A stretch of 64,000 bases of DNA from Rhodosorus marinus (taxonomy: Eukaryota; Rhodophyta; Stylonematophyceae; Stylonematales; Stylonemataceae), in contig JAMWBK010000008.1 in NCBI GenBank assembly GCA_029953675.1, positions 124,001 through 188,000 on the forward strand. The letters are read 5' to 3'. The notes below the pieces were generated by a model that was not told the DNA's origin, searched no databases, and saw only the letters and a list, made by a program, of their open reading frames with translations. Shown here piece by piece: positions 38,166 to 49,749 of this stretch (position 1 is its first letter; every line of letters starts with the position of its first letter). Both the position numbers and the translations under genes were made by a program.

Positions 38166-38580
38166 GGCAAACGAGCTAGATAAACGGATACGCGGCGGAG
38201 AAAGGGGAGCAACGCAAAGTGGCACACTACCAGGAGGTAATATGCGCTGAACCCAGAGAGGTGATACTCGTACCATTTTTTCTTGAGACGTACGGACGAA
38301 TGGGAAAGGCAGGCTAGGGTTTTCTGAGAAAGGCAACTGCTCATCTCCATGATCGTGAAACACACCTATCATCGGTAAGAGGGCAGTTGAAAAGTATTTT
38401 ACGGCAGCAAAATGCGCAGTTAGTAGAAGATGCGATCGAGAAGGACCGGGCGGACCGGGCGATGTTTCCGTTTGCTAGTTTTAGATGAGACCCCTGGCCA
38501 GGGTGTCTGGGTATGTTTAGAGCGTACATGGTGTTTCAGTAGTGCGCCACGGTAGGTAGCTGCCGATTAAAGGCCACGGG
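38166..38580 (+). pseudogene. C2-type fragment: endonuclease C-terminus and tail
   Basis: Directly after the C end and a degenerate joining motif, the plus strand encodes RKVAHYQEVICAEPREVILV, FFLETYGRMGKAG, a stop and FLRKATAHLHDRETH. This aligns with the C ORF2 end (WKIAHYKEAMVIEKPDDKF, IAIETFGRTGQIAQEFLRD). Its tail (GTAGCTGCCGATTAAAGGCC, then ACGGGG) is the C2 tail also seen at 12,349-12,425. Confidence 0.75.
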
Positions 38581-38835
38581 GTTACTCTTTATAGCTTTGA
38601 ACAAGAGGGTGGAAACCCTGCAAGGGATGGAAGCCGGAGTTCCGACTGAACCTGCAGTCTTTGACACAAGAGGTTGTTAGATGGCTGTTCTTAAATCTCC
38701 AGGAAGGAAATTTCAGAGAGGCAGATTCGTTGCACGCGGTGGAAACCCGGTTGAAACCCGGTGGACGCTTTAGAATGCAGGATAAGCGCATGATGGCGGG
38801 AGAAGTCTCATATCAGGTGGGACAGTCATGAGATC

Positions 38836-39228
38836 ATGCAGTTGCGAGAGATTCATCAAACTACAATGCGAAGTAAGTATGTTAGAAAATACAGGTCACT
38901 GCAACGACATGTCGTATCGTTCCCTGGCACCACTGTCTGTGGTGGCGATCATGGTCACGAGTCCTCTATGACAAGGGTAGGGGAAACACATAGGAAGCTT
39001 GCTACAAGTGGTGCAGGAATGAAACTGACACGGGGGTTCCTGGAACCCGGTGTGCGGAAGAGACTACCGACAGGATTAAGAGAATCCAATGGTGAGCTTA
39101 GCTATGGGGAGACGAATGAAAACCCTTACGTCTTCGAGTATTGTACAACCTTTCCAAAATTCTTCGCAGAGGAGCGTACTTTTATGGATGATGTCTTCGC
39201 ACATTCATTCATTCCCATCCCAAAATAA
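38836..39228 (+). CDS. Hypothetical 130-residue open frame
   Basis: The frame runs from MQLREIHQTTMRSKYVRKYR to HSFIPIPK. The composition is ordinary, with no signal peptide, membrane segment or domain that I recognise. Upstream (38,600-38,830) another frame reads FREADSLHAVETRLKPGGRF in broken pieces, so the area may be a decayed gene or transposon. Coding status is uncertain. Confidence 0.25.
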   Translation: MQLREIHQTTMRSKYVRKYRSLQRHVVSFPGTTVCGGDHGHESSMTRVGETHRKLATSGAGMKLTRGFLEPGVRKRLPTGLRESNGELSYGETNENPYVFEYCTTFPKFFAEERTFMDDVFAHSFIPIPK

Positions 39229-39288
39229 AGCAAGCCCGTTTCACAGGTTTCATGTTGAATCTGCACTATGATCGTTCTTTTTAGGCTA

Positions 39289-39572
39289 CGGGTCGCTGCG
39301 GAACGCACGAGATCTCTGTAAGGCAGCGCCTTAGGCCACTTATGGTACGACATCCCCACGGACCCGAAGGGTCATCTGCTGGGAACGCATTTACCTCGCC
39401 AAGATCAGGCCTAGAGTCGCTAATGATCTTCGGGTCGCTGCGGAACGCACGAGATCTCTGTAAGGCAGCGCCTTAGGCCATTTATAGTACGACATCCCCA
39501 CGGACCCGAAGGGTCATTTGCTGGGAACGCATTTACCTCGCCAAGATCAGGCCTAGAGTCGCTAACGATCTT
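39289..39572. repeat. 142-bp tandem duplication at the 3' end of a secreted-protein gene
   Basis: Two units begin at 39,289 and 39,431 (CGGGTCGCTGCGGAACGCAC) and differ at only a few positions. The right unit codes the C-terminus of the gene at 39,420-40,037. The left unit lies beyond its stop. Confidence 0.92.
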
Positions 39573-40037
39573 CAGCTTGGGGCTGAGACAGTTTCTCCTG
39601 TTGCAGCAACCCTCTGGGAACTCCGCCGGGCAGTCATATTCGTCGAAGCCAACATATTGGGTTACATTCGTCGTGCCCCCTTGCTGCCTCTCAGAGCGTT
39701 GGTACGGGAATATTCTCTTCACCTGGCAGTTTCTGTGTACCCCAGAGTAGGCTCGTGTGATCGAGATCCCTGGGTTAACGCTGTACTGGAAACGAGTCGA
39801 GAGAGTACCCTCGTATTCTACCACATCTATGCAGACCTCGCCGATTGTTTCAAAACCATTCCATGCTTGAACCTTGGCTATGAGTGGAATGCACTCTTGT
39901 GCGGGGACAACACCAAAAACCCAAAACACAAACCGACCGATCATAAAAAAACCGGCCGGCAAGTAGTTCTCCGCCTTCACGTACGCAGCCATCGTCAAGA
40001 CGGCAACAAGCAACGTAATCAGCTTCAAGTTCTTCAT
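39420..40037 (-). CDS. Secreted Cys-containing protein of unknown function
   Basis: 205 residues from the internal ATG at 40,037 (MKNLKLITLLVAVLTMAAYV, signal peptide ending near VKA-E). This start is preferred to one 19 codons upstream because the signal peptide begins there. The mature chain has ten or so Cys (QECIPL, GEVCIDV, EYDCPAEFPEGCCNRRNCLS, PWGCRTINGLRRCLTEISCV), suggesting a disulfide-bonded extracellular protein. No family is recognised. The last codons (EDH, stop) come from the junction of the 142-bp duplication. In the outer unit the same place reads RPVA, stop, which was probably the original end. Confidence 0.75.
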   Translation of the reverse strand: MKNLKLITLLVAVLTMAAYVKAENYLPAGFFMIGRFVFWVFGVVPAQECIPLIAKVQAWNGFETIGEVCIDVVEYEGTLSTRFQYSVNPGISITRAYSGVHRNCQVKRIFPYQRSERQQGGTTNVTQYVGFDEYDCPAEFPEGCCNRRNCLSPKLKIVSDSRPDLGEVNAFPANDPSGPWGCRTINGLRRCLTEISCVPQRPEDH

Positions 40038-40166
40038 GTTTGATTCTTTCTCTACAACTGCAAATCCTCGCCAGTCTCTCTCCAGCACCCACACCTCTCA
40101 ACCCTCCTTCGCTACCGGCTCTCCCCATCCCAATTCCTCCCACACAGGACACTCATAGCCAGTTCC

Positions 40167-40174
40167 TTTATATA
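40167..40174 (-). promoter_or_regulatory. TATA box of the secreted-protein gene
   Basis: TATATAAA on the minus strand lies about 130 bases upstream of the ATG at 40,037, in a pyrimidine-rich flank. Its spacing fits a core promoter with a short leader. The region 40,190-40,840 beyond it is C-rich with no supported gene. Confidence 0.5.
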
Positions 40175-40842
40175 CCCTCACACCGCCCCCGCCGTTAACC
40201 ATGATCGAGAAATAGACCACAAATTGTGTACTATTTTCTGCTATCCTTGAGTATCAACAGCAGATATACTGCCAACTGTCAAGTACCTTCCCCCCTTCCT
40301 CCCCCCTGGCTCCCCCCTCTCCTCTCCCCTTTTCTTCCGCGCTCACTACGTACTCCCACAAAACTAGCCTGGAAGTCTGCACCCACCACCGGATGGACTC
40401 TATCACAGAAGAGCTTTTCAGGCGGGAGGTTCCAACCCCTTAGCCAAACCAAGCGCTGTAGAATTTCATAAGCCTTGGATACAGTCTCGAGGGTTTTCAG
40501 GAAAAGCAGAAGATGTCCGCGAATGGAAAGTCAGTTATGAGCACAGTAGGACAGGGCTTCTAAACATCCCCACTCCTGTCCCTCTCCACCTCTCCCCCCC
40601 TTCTCCGGTGTGTCTCCTCTATGGGGGTTGGCAAGGCTCTGCACTGCCAACCCCCTTAGAGAAGACAAATTCCCAAAGTGATTTCCTGTTTTGTCCAACG
40701 GAGATGCATTGCCTATGGGGGTGTGCCATACAGTTAGGCTGGGGTGGGGGGGAGGGAGGGAGGAGGACTTGTTGTTCATAAACCATGCAGAACGATCCCG
40801 ATCTCGACGTTTCTTAAGATCACCCGAATCTGGAGTAGGGTA

Positions 40843-42140
40843 CATTGAAGGTACTCTACTCCTCCAATCCCAACGGCCTCCCTCTTTTCCCACACAGTCC
40901 GCGTTGCGGACACGGAATCCGCCAACCCTACACATTGACCGTGTTAGATTACGTCTTTTTCACATTGGAGCATAAAGAGGACATATCTCTTTAACGGCAT
41001 GTTTTTGTTGTCGACCCAACGACAAAAAGTTCGATAACACAATCCCAATGGCGAATCATGTACCGCGAAACCCGCCAACACCCACACTCAACGTCAGGGC
41101 AAAGGGTGGAGGAAGGACGGAAGTAACCCCATCTGGACCGTGTTAGGTGAAAATCTGTTCAACACTGGACCCCAACAAATCCCCTGTCTCGCTAAAATGG
41201 GAAACCTGTACCCTTTTTATAGAAAAAGCTGTTAGCCATTCTCACCACGCACTCCAACTGCGACGCGGGCGTGTGCTAGACACGAGGTCGTCGCCTTGTC
41301 AGTACACGGAATATATATGATGAACAAGAGAATCTTTTTTTTCACAAACCGGATAACAGTTTTCTTGTTTGTTTGTTTGTTTTGTGGTTTGTTTTTTATT
41401 GCTCGGAAGAGGGCCATCGGAAGCAGAACCTGAACAAAAAAAATTAGTAGAAACAGTTCCAAGTCAACAGAACCATCAGGTCGGAGGAACTCCTCCACTC
41501 TCACCCCGCCGTTGCATTGAAGGTACTCTACTCCTCCAATCCCAACGGCCTCCCTCTTTTCCCACACAGTCCGCGTTGCGGACTAATGATGGAACACTTT
41601 TGTGAATTATCCAGAAATAGACAGAATTCAGTCTTCCTCTTTTTCCTCGAGGTCGAGGTCTCTCTCCCCCAACCCCCCTGCCCTCTTAGGTCGGAGGAAC
41701 TCCTCCACTCTCACTCCGCAGTTGCATTGAAGGTAGTTCACTCCTCCAATCCCAACGGCCTCCCTCTTTTCCACACAGTCCGCGTTGGCGGACTGAATGA
41801 ATGGTTTAATCGGAGGCTGAAAAAAAAAACCCCCGAGGAGAAAAAAAGACTAAGTGCGGCGAAGAACTCGCGCCTCCAACATCAAAGCGGCATTCATGCG
41901 CCACAGCAGGAAACTTATGCGGGTAAACAACGATTGAAGACGGTCAGGGCGTTCGCGGAACAACTCCCGAAGCCAGCGAGAACCAACAGAGTCCATGAAC
42001 CCAAAGCACTCAATGATCAATATTAGTTGGCGGACTAATGATGGAAGACTTCCGTGAATTATCAAGAAATAGACAGAATTCAGACTTCCTCTTTTCCCTC
42101 GAAGTCGAGATCTTTCTCACCCAACCCCCACCCCCCCCCG
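40843..42140 (+). repeat. Dispersed and tandem repeat with three units of a 68-bp core
   Basis: The core (TCCTCCAATCCCAACGGCCT, then CCCTCTTTTCC and CAGTCCGCGTTG) occurs at 40,843-40,910, 41,514-41,583 and 41,726-41,794. The last two belong to a longer unit of about 210 bp starting AGGTCGGAGGAACTCCTCCA at 41,478 and 41,690. The second long unit continues at 42,027 (CGGACTAATGATGGAAGAC) after a B insertion. Positions 40,911-41,477 contain no supported gene. Confidence 0.8.
41795..42026 (-). mobile_element. 5'-truncated B insertion with 10-bp target duplication
   Basis: The minus strand carries the last about 55 codons of ORF3 (FMDSVGSRWLRELFRERPDR, FLLWRMNAALMLEARVLRRT), the tail hairpin and GATTAAACCATTC. 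TTGGCGGACT is repeated at 41,785-41,794 and 42,027-42,036. The insertion splits a tandem repeat unit, which proves the direction of events. Confidence 0.9.
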
Positions 42141-42564
42141 CCCTCCTATCTTTTCTTCTTTCTCACAAAATTCCCCCAAAATATTTTTAAATCAAAACAT
42201 AGATAAGTTCGTTCAACGAAAAAAAAATCCAAGTAGGGGTGCTGAATATCGAAGATAAATTGATTTAAGGTCTGCATTCGTACTGACAATGAATTTGTTT
42301 TTTTTTGCCTATGGGCATCAGGTTGTCGAACCAAAAGTTAACCCCTCCCCTTTTCTCTATCTGCAAATACTAAATTCCTGTGTTTTGTTGGTATTTGTAA
42401 GGAGAATCGAAGATACTCCATAGATTCCAATAGGGGTTATGTATCCACACAAAATAAACTCAAAAAATGAAAGAAACTATTTTCCTTTATTTAATATTTT
42501 GACGAAAAAGGTACCCCCCTCGGCGCTCCCCTTCACCCCCCACCCCCTTTCCAAAACAAAGAAA

Positions 42565-42983
42565 GTCTCGCGTCAGAGTGGGTTGACGAGACTCGCAAAC
42601 GGTGTAAGATGTCCTATCACACTGATTGGCCAGGTTCAGGAAAAATTGTAAGCCAAAACGGAAGAGCCTCGGCTCTCCCTTCACCCCTCCCTTTGCAAAA
42701 AAAGAAAGTCCCGCGTCAGAGTGGGTTGGCGGGACACTCGCAAACGGTGTAAGATGTCCTATCACACTGATTGGCCAGTTTCAGGAAAAATTGTATGCCA
42801 AAACGTTTTTTACTATACAAATTATTTAAAAAACAACTTGTTCTCTTGGTTCGATTTTATTGCCCCCCGGCCCCAAAAAAGAAGAAAATCTCTCCTCAGA
42901 CCGGATTGACCAGACTCGCAAATGGTGTAAGATGCCCTATCACACTGACTGGCCAGTTTCAGGAAAAATTGTAGGCCAAAACG
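42565..42983 (+). repeat. Three copies of a 100-bp repeat with a conserved hairpin
   Basis: Copies lie at about 42,561-42,660, 42,704-42,803 and 42,886-42,983 and share GGTGTAAGATG, CCTATCACACTGA and TTCAGGAAAAATTGTA. Copy one has the stem GTCTCG/CGAGAC (42,565-42,570 and 42,587-42,592). Copy two has GTCCCGC/GCGGGAC (42,708-42,714 and 42,729-42,735). Flanks are AT-rich. 42,140-42,560 holds no supported gene, and a TA repeat lies at 43,056-43,073. Confidence 0.75.
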
Positions 42984-43274
42984 GGACATTTTTATTTTGT
43001 AACTTATTTCAAAACAACTTATACTCTTGCTTCGATTTTATTTTATAAAAACGTATACATATATATATATATATCAACAAAATAAAGTGAGGAGATGATT
43101 TTCCATCCGACAACAGCGGACAAAACCAAAGAAATACACACACAATGCGAAGAAAAAAAGCCGTTGAGGGTCGCACTCCGCTTATGTATGTCATCGTTTG
43201 GTATATGGTCTGGTCATTGGAGAAGTTTGGGTTTGTGGTTGCACTATTTGGTTTACGGTTGGCTTTTCGGGAGT

Positions 43275-43450
43275 GTTGTTCTCTGCGGAACGCCTTGACC
43301 GACTGTTTCTCCTAGCCGTTTTTATCCGTCTATAAGTCTCTTGCTGTTCGCTTCGATGGTGGAGGAGGCGCGCGATCTTTTGCAGCGGGATAGGGTGTTT
43401 CCCCTCGGTTTTTTTTTCTTTTCTTTGCATTCTTCCGATTGATATGTTCG
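43275..43450 (+). pseudogene. Degenerate B 3' end
   Basis: GAACGCCTTGACCGACTGTT, CTTGCTGTTCGCTTCGATGG, GGAGGCGCGCGATC, CCCCTCGG, a T-run and TTCCGATTGATATGTTCG follow the B ORF3 end and tail with many changes. Confidence 0.55.
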
Positions 43451-43496
43451 TTAGCCTCATACAGCATGCGGGGACCAAGTCTGGGCGGCAGCCTTA

Positions 43497-44240
43497 ACTG
43501 TCAATGGCTCTCACCACCGTTCCAAATCTTCCGCTCCTCACGTTCGCGGAATTTGAAGTGCGCACTTCTCTGCACTTGTACCTTTTCCTGCACTTGTACC
43601 TTTTATTGCACTTGTACCTAGGATTGCATCAGCAGCCGCCCTGGCCTTCCAAGCTGGGTTTGACCTGCCGTTTGCTCTCAGAACGAAGGCACGGCGGATT
43701 TTGCTCGTCAGCTGCCCGGCTGGCAAGACGCGCACGAAACCGCCAATATAAGCGGATTTTGAACAATTTGTTTGTACCTCGAACTTCTGCCTATAGTACG
43801 GCATTTCAGTCTTCCAATTGAATGTGAGACGCCACTGTCCGTCGCAGACTACGAAAACGAAGAACGCAGAGCAGTTGACCTTCCGATCATCTGTGACGAT
43901 AGAGAGCGCCGTAGAGTTGCCGCTGCCAACATGAGCCGTCGCGTCGCGGAGAGTTGAAATATGCGGGGGCTTTGTCTTCCCCAGATATTCGTGCTTCGGC
44001 TCTATCTCATCGCCTGGTACCTCTGGTCATTTGAGTGCTTTGGGTGTATGGATTCCGGTAGTTCCCGTTGGCTTCGAGAGTTGTTCCGCGAACGCCCTGC
44101 CATCTCTCCCCGTTTTTACTCGTAAAGTTTCTTGCTGTGGCGTATGAACGATGCTTTGATGTTGGAGGCACGATATCTTCGCCGTGCATAGCGTTTTTTC
44201 CGCTCCGTGTATTTTATTTCAGTTTCCGATTGAACAAATT
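43497..44240 (+). pseudogene. Degenerate B ORF3 copy with its own start codon
   Basis: The frame starts MALTTVPNLPLLTFAEFEVR, then decays. It is equivalent to ORF3 at 20,637 (MTVPAFPPLTLSDFEVR). Just upstream the RT frame reads SLGGSLNCQWL and lies one base ahead, as in the full element. An 18-bp unit (TGCACTTGTACCTTTT) is repeated three times at about 43,570-43,622. The knuckle and nuclease codons are mostly recognisable (DLPIICDD, SSRWLRELFRERP). The tail is a diverged GTTTCCGATTGAACAAATTC. 44,260-44,560 beyond it has a weak open frame that I cannot assign. Confidence 0.8.
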
Positions 44241-44589
44241 CATTCAATGGAGCCTCTAAAGATTGAAGAAGAAGACTATCAATGCGTTGCTGGTGAACTC
44301 GTAGAGCGTGGTTTGACCACGTTCCCTGGGACTATCACTGATCGAGTTTTGTTGTTTTTAGACGGTGTTGCTTCTCGCCTGCTTGGTCGTGTTGCTATTT
44401 TTCGCAATGTCCGCCGGGCCGTCTTGGCATCTGAGGGAATAATTAAAACTTTCTCAGGCGCGTTTGGATGCTACCCTTGTTGTTGGACGCGTCGTTTACG
44501 GCTCCCTTTTTACGTTCTCTCTCAGGGTACATAGACTGGGAATAACTTGTTCACCCTTAAAACAAAAACCACCCTCCCCACCACAGCAC

Positions 44590-44925
44590 CTGGCATCGAT
44601 ACTCCTCCTTCGCTTCCCCAAAGCGCTCACTCCTTAGCAATCCTGCAGCGTTCAAACGCCACAACAACAAAGTAAACAAGGATTGAAGACGGTCCGGGCG
44701 TTCGCGGAAGATCTCTCGAAGCCAGCGAGACACAACGGAGTCCATAAACCTAAAGGTTTCGATGACTAAAGGCACCTGGCGGTGAGCGAGCGCCGAAGCA
44801 CGAACCTCTGGGGTAGACGGAGCCCTCGTACATGTCACCTCTTCATGGCGACGCATACTGGCAGCTGCATATCCACGGCGCTCTCCCGCGGCAGGCAGAT
44901 AACGGCTGGCCTGAGGGTTAGGCAC
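44590..44925 (-). pseudogene. B ORF3 C-terminal fragment
   Basis: On the minus strand it encodes VPNPQASRYLPAAGERRGYA, LVIETFRFMDSVVSRWLREI and FRERPDRLQSL, then LLLWRLNAAGLL with deletions. It directly follows the 3' tail of the A2 element in the same orientation and lacks its own intact tail. Confidence 0.75.
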
Positions 44926-44982
44926 AGTATGAGCTGGCTTTATTAGCATAGCCTGAAGCGCTACGCAAGGCGTGAAAAGGGA

Positions 44983-47900
44983 CTAAGGACTAGGTAGGGA
45001 AGCGTGCAAACCCAGGCGCCTATGGCGCGCCTGAGCAAGCATGCTGCTCGAGTAGCGCCACAGAGAGACGCTTAAACGACGCAAAAGTTCCAAATATTCA
45101 ACAGGATGCTCAGCAAAACATTTCCGCAGCCACTCCAAACCCGACTTTTCCACGTGGCCAAAGCTTTCCACAATGAAAGGCTGGAACCGGTGTGAGCGAC
45201 CCTCTGCACAAGGCAGACTGGCCATACTCTCAGCGTACCGTCGTTCCTTCACTCGGCGAAGGGCAGAAGCGGCTGCCCCCCGGCGGCGGGCGGCAGCAGT
45301 GAGATGGTCGCTGGCAACAGGGCATGTAATCGCGAGGTCCACATATGTTGAGCGTCTGGCGGCAGCGTCGGAGACAAGAAGATCTGCGATACAGCGGGGC
45401 GGCGCTGTTTCCGAGACCGATATGGGCAGCTCCGATTCCACCTCCACCGTGTGCCCTACCCGAGTCAAACTTTCGCTAAGAATGTATTTGAAGCGAGTGT
45501 GACGCCTCGTACGAAGACCTCTCAACAATCCGCATGAGCCTAAGAAGTGGTAACCACAAGCATCAATCCGACTCTCACATCCCTGACAGAAAGACGGCCG
45601 ATTAGAGTTCCACGGAGCTTGTGGCAAACCCAGGTAGATCCGTGCGGCAGAGCGGAACTGGAAGGCATCGAAACGGTGACCCAGTGACGATGGCAGCGTG
45701 GTTAACCACAAGTGCGATAGATGGCCTCCCATGCCGCGGAGGCGAGCAGCGGTGGTAGGCGGTGTCAGGGGAGAGTTGAGCAAGATTGGGTGAGCGGCAC
45801 TGTGTTGGCCCCAGGTGAGGCTATGTTGAATCACATCAGTGCGTGAGCTCCACGATCGGCTCAGACCCGGATAATCTGCAACCGGTGACCCGGGATTAAC
45901 TTCCCCCTCGTCGGCGAGTACTCTGTCGATGGGAGATTCCTCGCTCGCTTCCGCTCGTCCCCACAACAGCTCCTTCCAGGAGCGAAATCTGGATCGATTC
46001 TCGTCCGGCACGGCGTTGCACTTACTGAACGCCTGTTGCAGACCATCATAGATACTCAAAAGCGGCGGCGGAAGGGTCACAGGGTCTTCGCTAGTCAGTG
46101 CTCGAGCCAAAAGGCAGGCACTCCGCATCCGAAAACTCACCAAGGCACGAAGCGCGGTAGCCCAGGAGGCGACCGCCGCAGGCGAGCATACGAGCCCACG
46201 GTCTGCAACACCAAATCCACCTAATCGCAAAGATAGAGCGAGCTGAGCCCGAATTAAATCCCTGTCTGGAGCAGATTCGGGATCCAAGGGTTCATCCAAG
46301 AGCGTTCCCCAATGCTTCAGCATCATCGCGTCGGCCTTGCCGGCGATCCACGCTCCCCAATGTGGTGGTAGGCTGCGCAACCAATAGCTGAGCCGCGGAC
46401 CGGCGCAGAAGCGGGAAAGCAAGCATGCAGATTGCAGCGTGCTTTCAGGCAGACGCTCAATGGCGTCAGTCAACTGTTTGTGTCTGGCCAAGACCCGTTC
46501 GCAAGAGGCTTGAACGAAATGGCACTCCCTAAACCCACGCCATGGTGCTCGAGCCCTTCACGTTCACCGATGAGGCGCAGACGAGGCGGCAAAGAGACCA
46601 GCGAAACTTCACTCGGGCGGAGAAAACGGCATTTTGTAGGTTCGACGATCAGACCTACTCCACGTGCAATCGCTTCGATCTGGGTCAACGCCTGAGCCAG
46701 GGTCTCAGGGGTGCCCAGCAACGTGACGTCGTCGTGATAAGCGCAGATACGAAGTTCCGGAACCTCAGTCGCGAGACGCAGGAGAACGAGCTGCAAAGCA
46801 CAGGCGTGAAGGACCGGCCCACAAGGATCGCCTTGTTGGACTCCAGTATGCGCCTCAAAAACAGTGCCCCGCGTTGTCCAGTAAGGGAGGCTTCCCCCTC
46901 CGTAAATACCCGATAGAAAAGGCCAGGCCTCCGGGAAGACCCTGCGAATCACCTCTAGAGCATGCTTCCGCGAAACGCTGTTGAAAGCGTTGCGGAAGTC
47001 AACCACCAAAACGCCCAAGTCCGGCCTGTTGGCTCGCTCCAGCTCAATCGCATGTGTGATCAATTCACAACCCCCAGAGAATCCCACCCCTACTTGCAAA
47101 GGCGCCAGAAAAGCTGCGACGCGCTGGCGAAGGCGCTGGCAAATCCACCTCCCGGCTAATTTCCTGAGGCTCTCGACCATACCGATCGGTCGGAGACGCG
47201 GATGTGCCGGCTCGTGGTCGGCTTTCGTGAGCAAGCAAAGTTGTGCCCGCCTGAGATGATCCCACGGGGCAGACGTACCTCCTGCGCCCTGAAACAGCGA
47301 GTTGAGGATCTTCACCAGTGCGCCCCGGCCAGCGTTGCTCAAGGCCTGCAAGACTTCCGTCCGTAGCCGGGAATGTCCAGGACAGCGTCCACGACGGGAG
47401 GTCCGGAGTAACTCCTCCAGATCAGACTCCTTGAGCGTCAGGTCAAGGCGAAATCTCGCCAACTCCGGACGGTCCAAGAACGACGCGAATTCAGGGAGCA
47501 AATCCACGTCGGAAGAAGGGAACAAAGCCGACACCGTCGGGTCGAGACTTTCTTCGTAAGGGAGGACAGGCGCCTGGCCCTCCAAAACCCGTGCCGCTCG
47601 ACTCAAGTCGCCAACCGCCACCAATCTCTGCACTCGAGCCGTCAGAGGCGAGACTATTCCAGCCCGAGCCCGACCGGCGGCTACTTCGGATGAAGCCAAG
47701 TAACTTTCTTGCAACGCCTCGAATTCGCCCTTCAGGAATAGTGTCAACCGCTCGCGAACTCTCCATCGGCGCTCTGGTGTGCAAACAGGGGCCAGGATCA
47801 ACCGCGGCATGACGCCCAGGAGTTCCCACATAACCGCGTCGCGTCGGTTGCGCGCCAAACTCAAGAAGATGAAGTCGAGGATGGTCCCAGCCCTAAAGAG

Positions 47901-48052
47901 CTCTCTGCGAGGGAGGACGAGAGGCGGAATCCTGCCCCGGAGGGGTAGGAAGCCTCCTTCCAAAGAAATCCACCGCCGGAGCCAACTCCGCAACCGCGTT
48001 CGCCAGATACCCCAGTCGACCCCCTCGCCCTGAACGTAGGCTTGCAGGTCCA
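44983..48052 (-). pseudogene. A2 ORF2, one frameshift and lost start codon
   Basis: The protein matches A1 ORF2 throughout (FLKGEFEALQESYLAS, VLVVDFRNAFNSVSRK, TGVQQGDPCGPVLHA, AYHDDVTLLGTPE, knuckle CQGCESRIDACGYHFLGSC, ADLLVSDAAARRSTYVD). The frame breaks near 46,520 (GVGLGSAISFKPLANG against GVGLGSDNFVQ) by a one-base deletion. The expected ATG after the hairpin reads CTG (PLDLQAYV). It is otherwise open, so it is fairly young. Confidence 0.88.
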
Positions 48053-48084
48053 GTGGCTGCGATCTCGCAGCCGATCCAGAGGAC

Positions 48085-49489
48085 CTAATCGTGCTTCTCC
48101 CCCTTAGACCCGGGGGAGTCGGTCCTCGCACGTTTACCTCCTAACCGCACCAAAGAAGTCAACCGTCCACTCCGCGAGGCCCTCGGTATGGCTCCCCGGG
48201 GCTTCAACAAAGTAATAGGAGGGTTCTCGACCGACATGCCCTCTGGCTCCCCTTCCTCGCCACTCGCACTGAAAGTGGTGCTGGGAGTAGGGCCCTCTAA
48301 TACCCCCAACCGGCGCAGCTCGGCCTTGTGACTCGAGGTCAGCACAAGGCGCCTCTCATGGTCGAAACAGGTAGAGACGGCGGCGCGCAGATGGCGTGGA
48401 CCCGACGCGAAACGCGCCAAAAGTATCCGCTCAATGCGATGAATGCGAAGCCAATGGATGGCTGCGGCTTTCACACTAGACTCGTGCTCGGAGAGCCCCG
48501 CTGTTTCTCCTGGAGACGGGAAAGTTCCCGAGAAACGGTCGAACTCGAAATGCAGGACGACCTGGGGGTGAGAACGCAACCAGCGGGCGCTCTCAGGCCA
48601 CTGCTCGGTAGGCTTCGCCAGCAGGGCCTGCAGGTACGTGGCTGCGGTTGCAGTGACCACAAAAAGGACATCGCGGCCCTCATAATTCGCGAAGATAAAG
48701 TCTTCACGGCAACACACCAAAGACTCCGCAAACGTATTCCGGAAATCGGGCATGGATGGGACCTGGCCCCGTGTAGTCTGGGGCCGGACGTTGCGCACCC
48801 AGAGAAATTGCAAATTCGTCGCTTCAGGTCCGCCTTGCGGCTCGCGAGAGGGCAAGAATCGTAGCATAGCCGCCGTCCGTGCGGCGGTGGTGCCCTTCCG
48901 CAAAACCGAGGCGTAAGAGGGCCCCCCCTTGGAGCCACCGCGTGCCCCCGCCTGCGCCTGGAGCTGTCGCCCACCTGAGGGCTGGCCAAGGACAGGAAAG
49001 TCTGCTCCCGCTGAGGGGGCGTTCGCAGGGTTAGGCTGAGCTTCTCCGTTGCCCCCCCTGACCGAGCGCGGAAGCTCGGTTTGGCCCTGCTGTACACCCC
49101 CCGGCACCGTCCCGTCCCCACTAGTCCCATAGCCCTCGCCTGTCCCGGGACAAGTCCATGTTGACTGTTCTGGAGATGTTGACTGTCATCAGTCAACGTG
49201 GCCACGTGGGGGGATTTCAAACTACTACGCGGGTTTGATTTCCCACCGAAACCAGTCCCAATTCCAGCCCACCAAGCTTCTGGGTTAGCTGAGGCAGGAC
49301 GCCTCGATCTCCCGCAGCTGTGATAAGGCTAGTGACCGCCGAGAGTAGGGCGCGCACTTGAGTGCCAGAGGCACCCTCCAAGTCAACCTCTGAAGCAAAG
49401 GTGCCGTAGCTGACGCGAACACTCAGTCCACCACTGGGGAGTGCCTCCTTGTTATAGGGCTCCGTGGAGCTCGGAGATACCCCTGCCAT
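48085..49489 (-). pseudogene. A2 ORF1, two frameshifts
   Basis: The start is MAGVSPSSTEPYNKEALPSG. The frame shifts near 49,225 and again near 49,105. The long C-terminal part is open (SKGGPSYASVLRKGTTAART, FLWVRNVRPQTTRGQVPSM, RNTFAESLVCCREDF, FANYEGRDVLFVVTATA) and ends TDSPGSKGEKHD. The conserved core is complete, and the lesions lie in the low-complexity linker. Confidence 0.82.
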
Positions 49490-49749
49490 CCTGAGAGGAT
49501 GGGCAAAGGAAACCTTGCACTACCAAAGAAACCTCTCCAAGAAAATAATTGACCCCACGACTCAATTGGGGAAAGCCCCTCAACGCACCCCCACGAGAGA
49601 GAGAGACAGTTGCAGTTGCAACGGCACACCCCGGAAAAGCGGGGGGAACGACTACCAGAGGAAGCGCTTCCCACAAACAAACACGCTCGCGACCGAAAAA
49701 GATTCAAAACCCCACTTCTTCGCCCCCCAAATCCTCCAACCTTTTTGCA

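Larger units (their letters stand above)
44937..49735 (-). mobile_element. Full-length A2 element
   Basis: The element has the same layout as A1 with about 15-20 percent amino-acid divergence. The 5' end is AGGATTTGGGGG in element sense, and the 3' end is hairpin, then ATGCTAATAAAGCCAGC. A clear target duplication was not found. Both ORFs are frameshifted. It heads a head-to-tail series of A2 copies continuing to 58.5 kb. Confidence 0.88.

Noticed and set aside
44184-44534. 116-codon plus-strand frame after the B tail
   Set aside because: The first part is B tail sequence. The rest (ELVERGLTTFPGTITDRVLL) looks somewhat protein-like but has no start of its own and no recognisable family.
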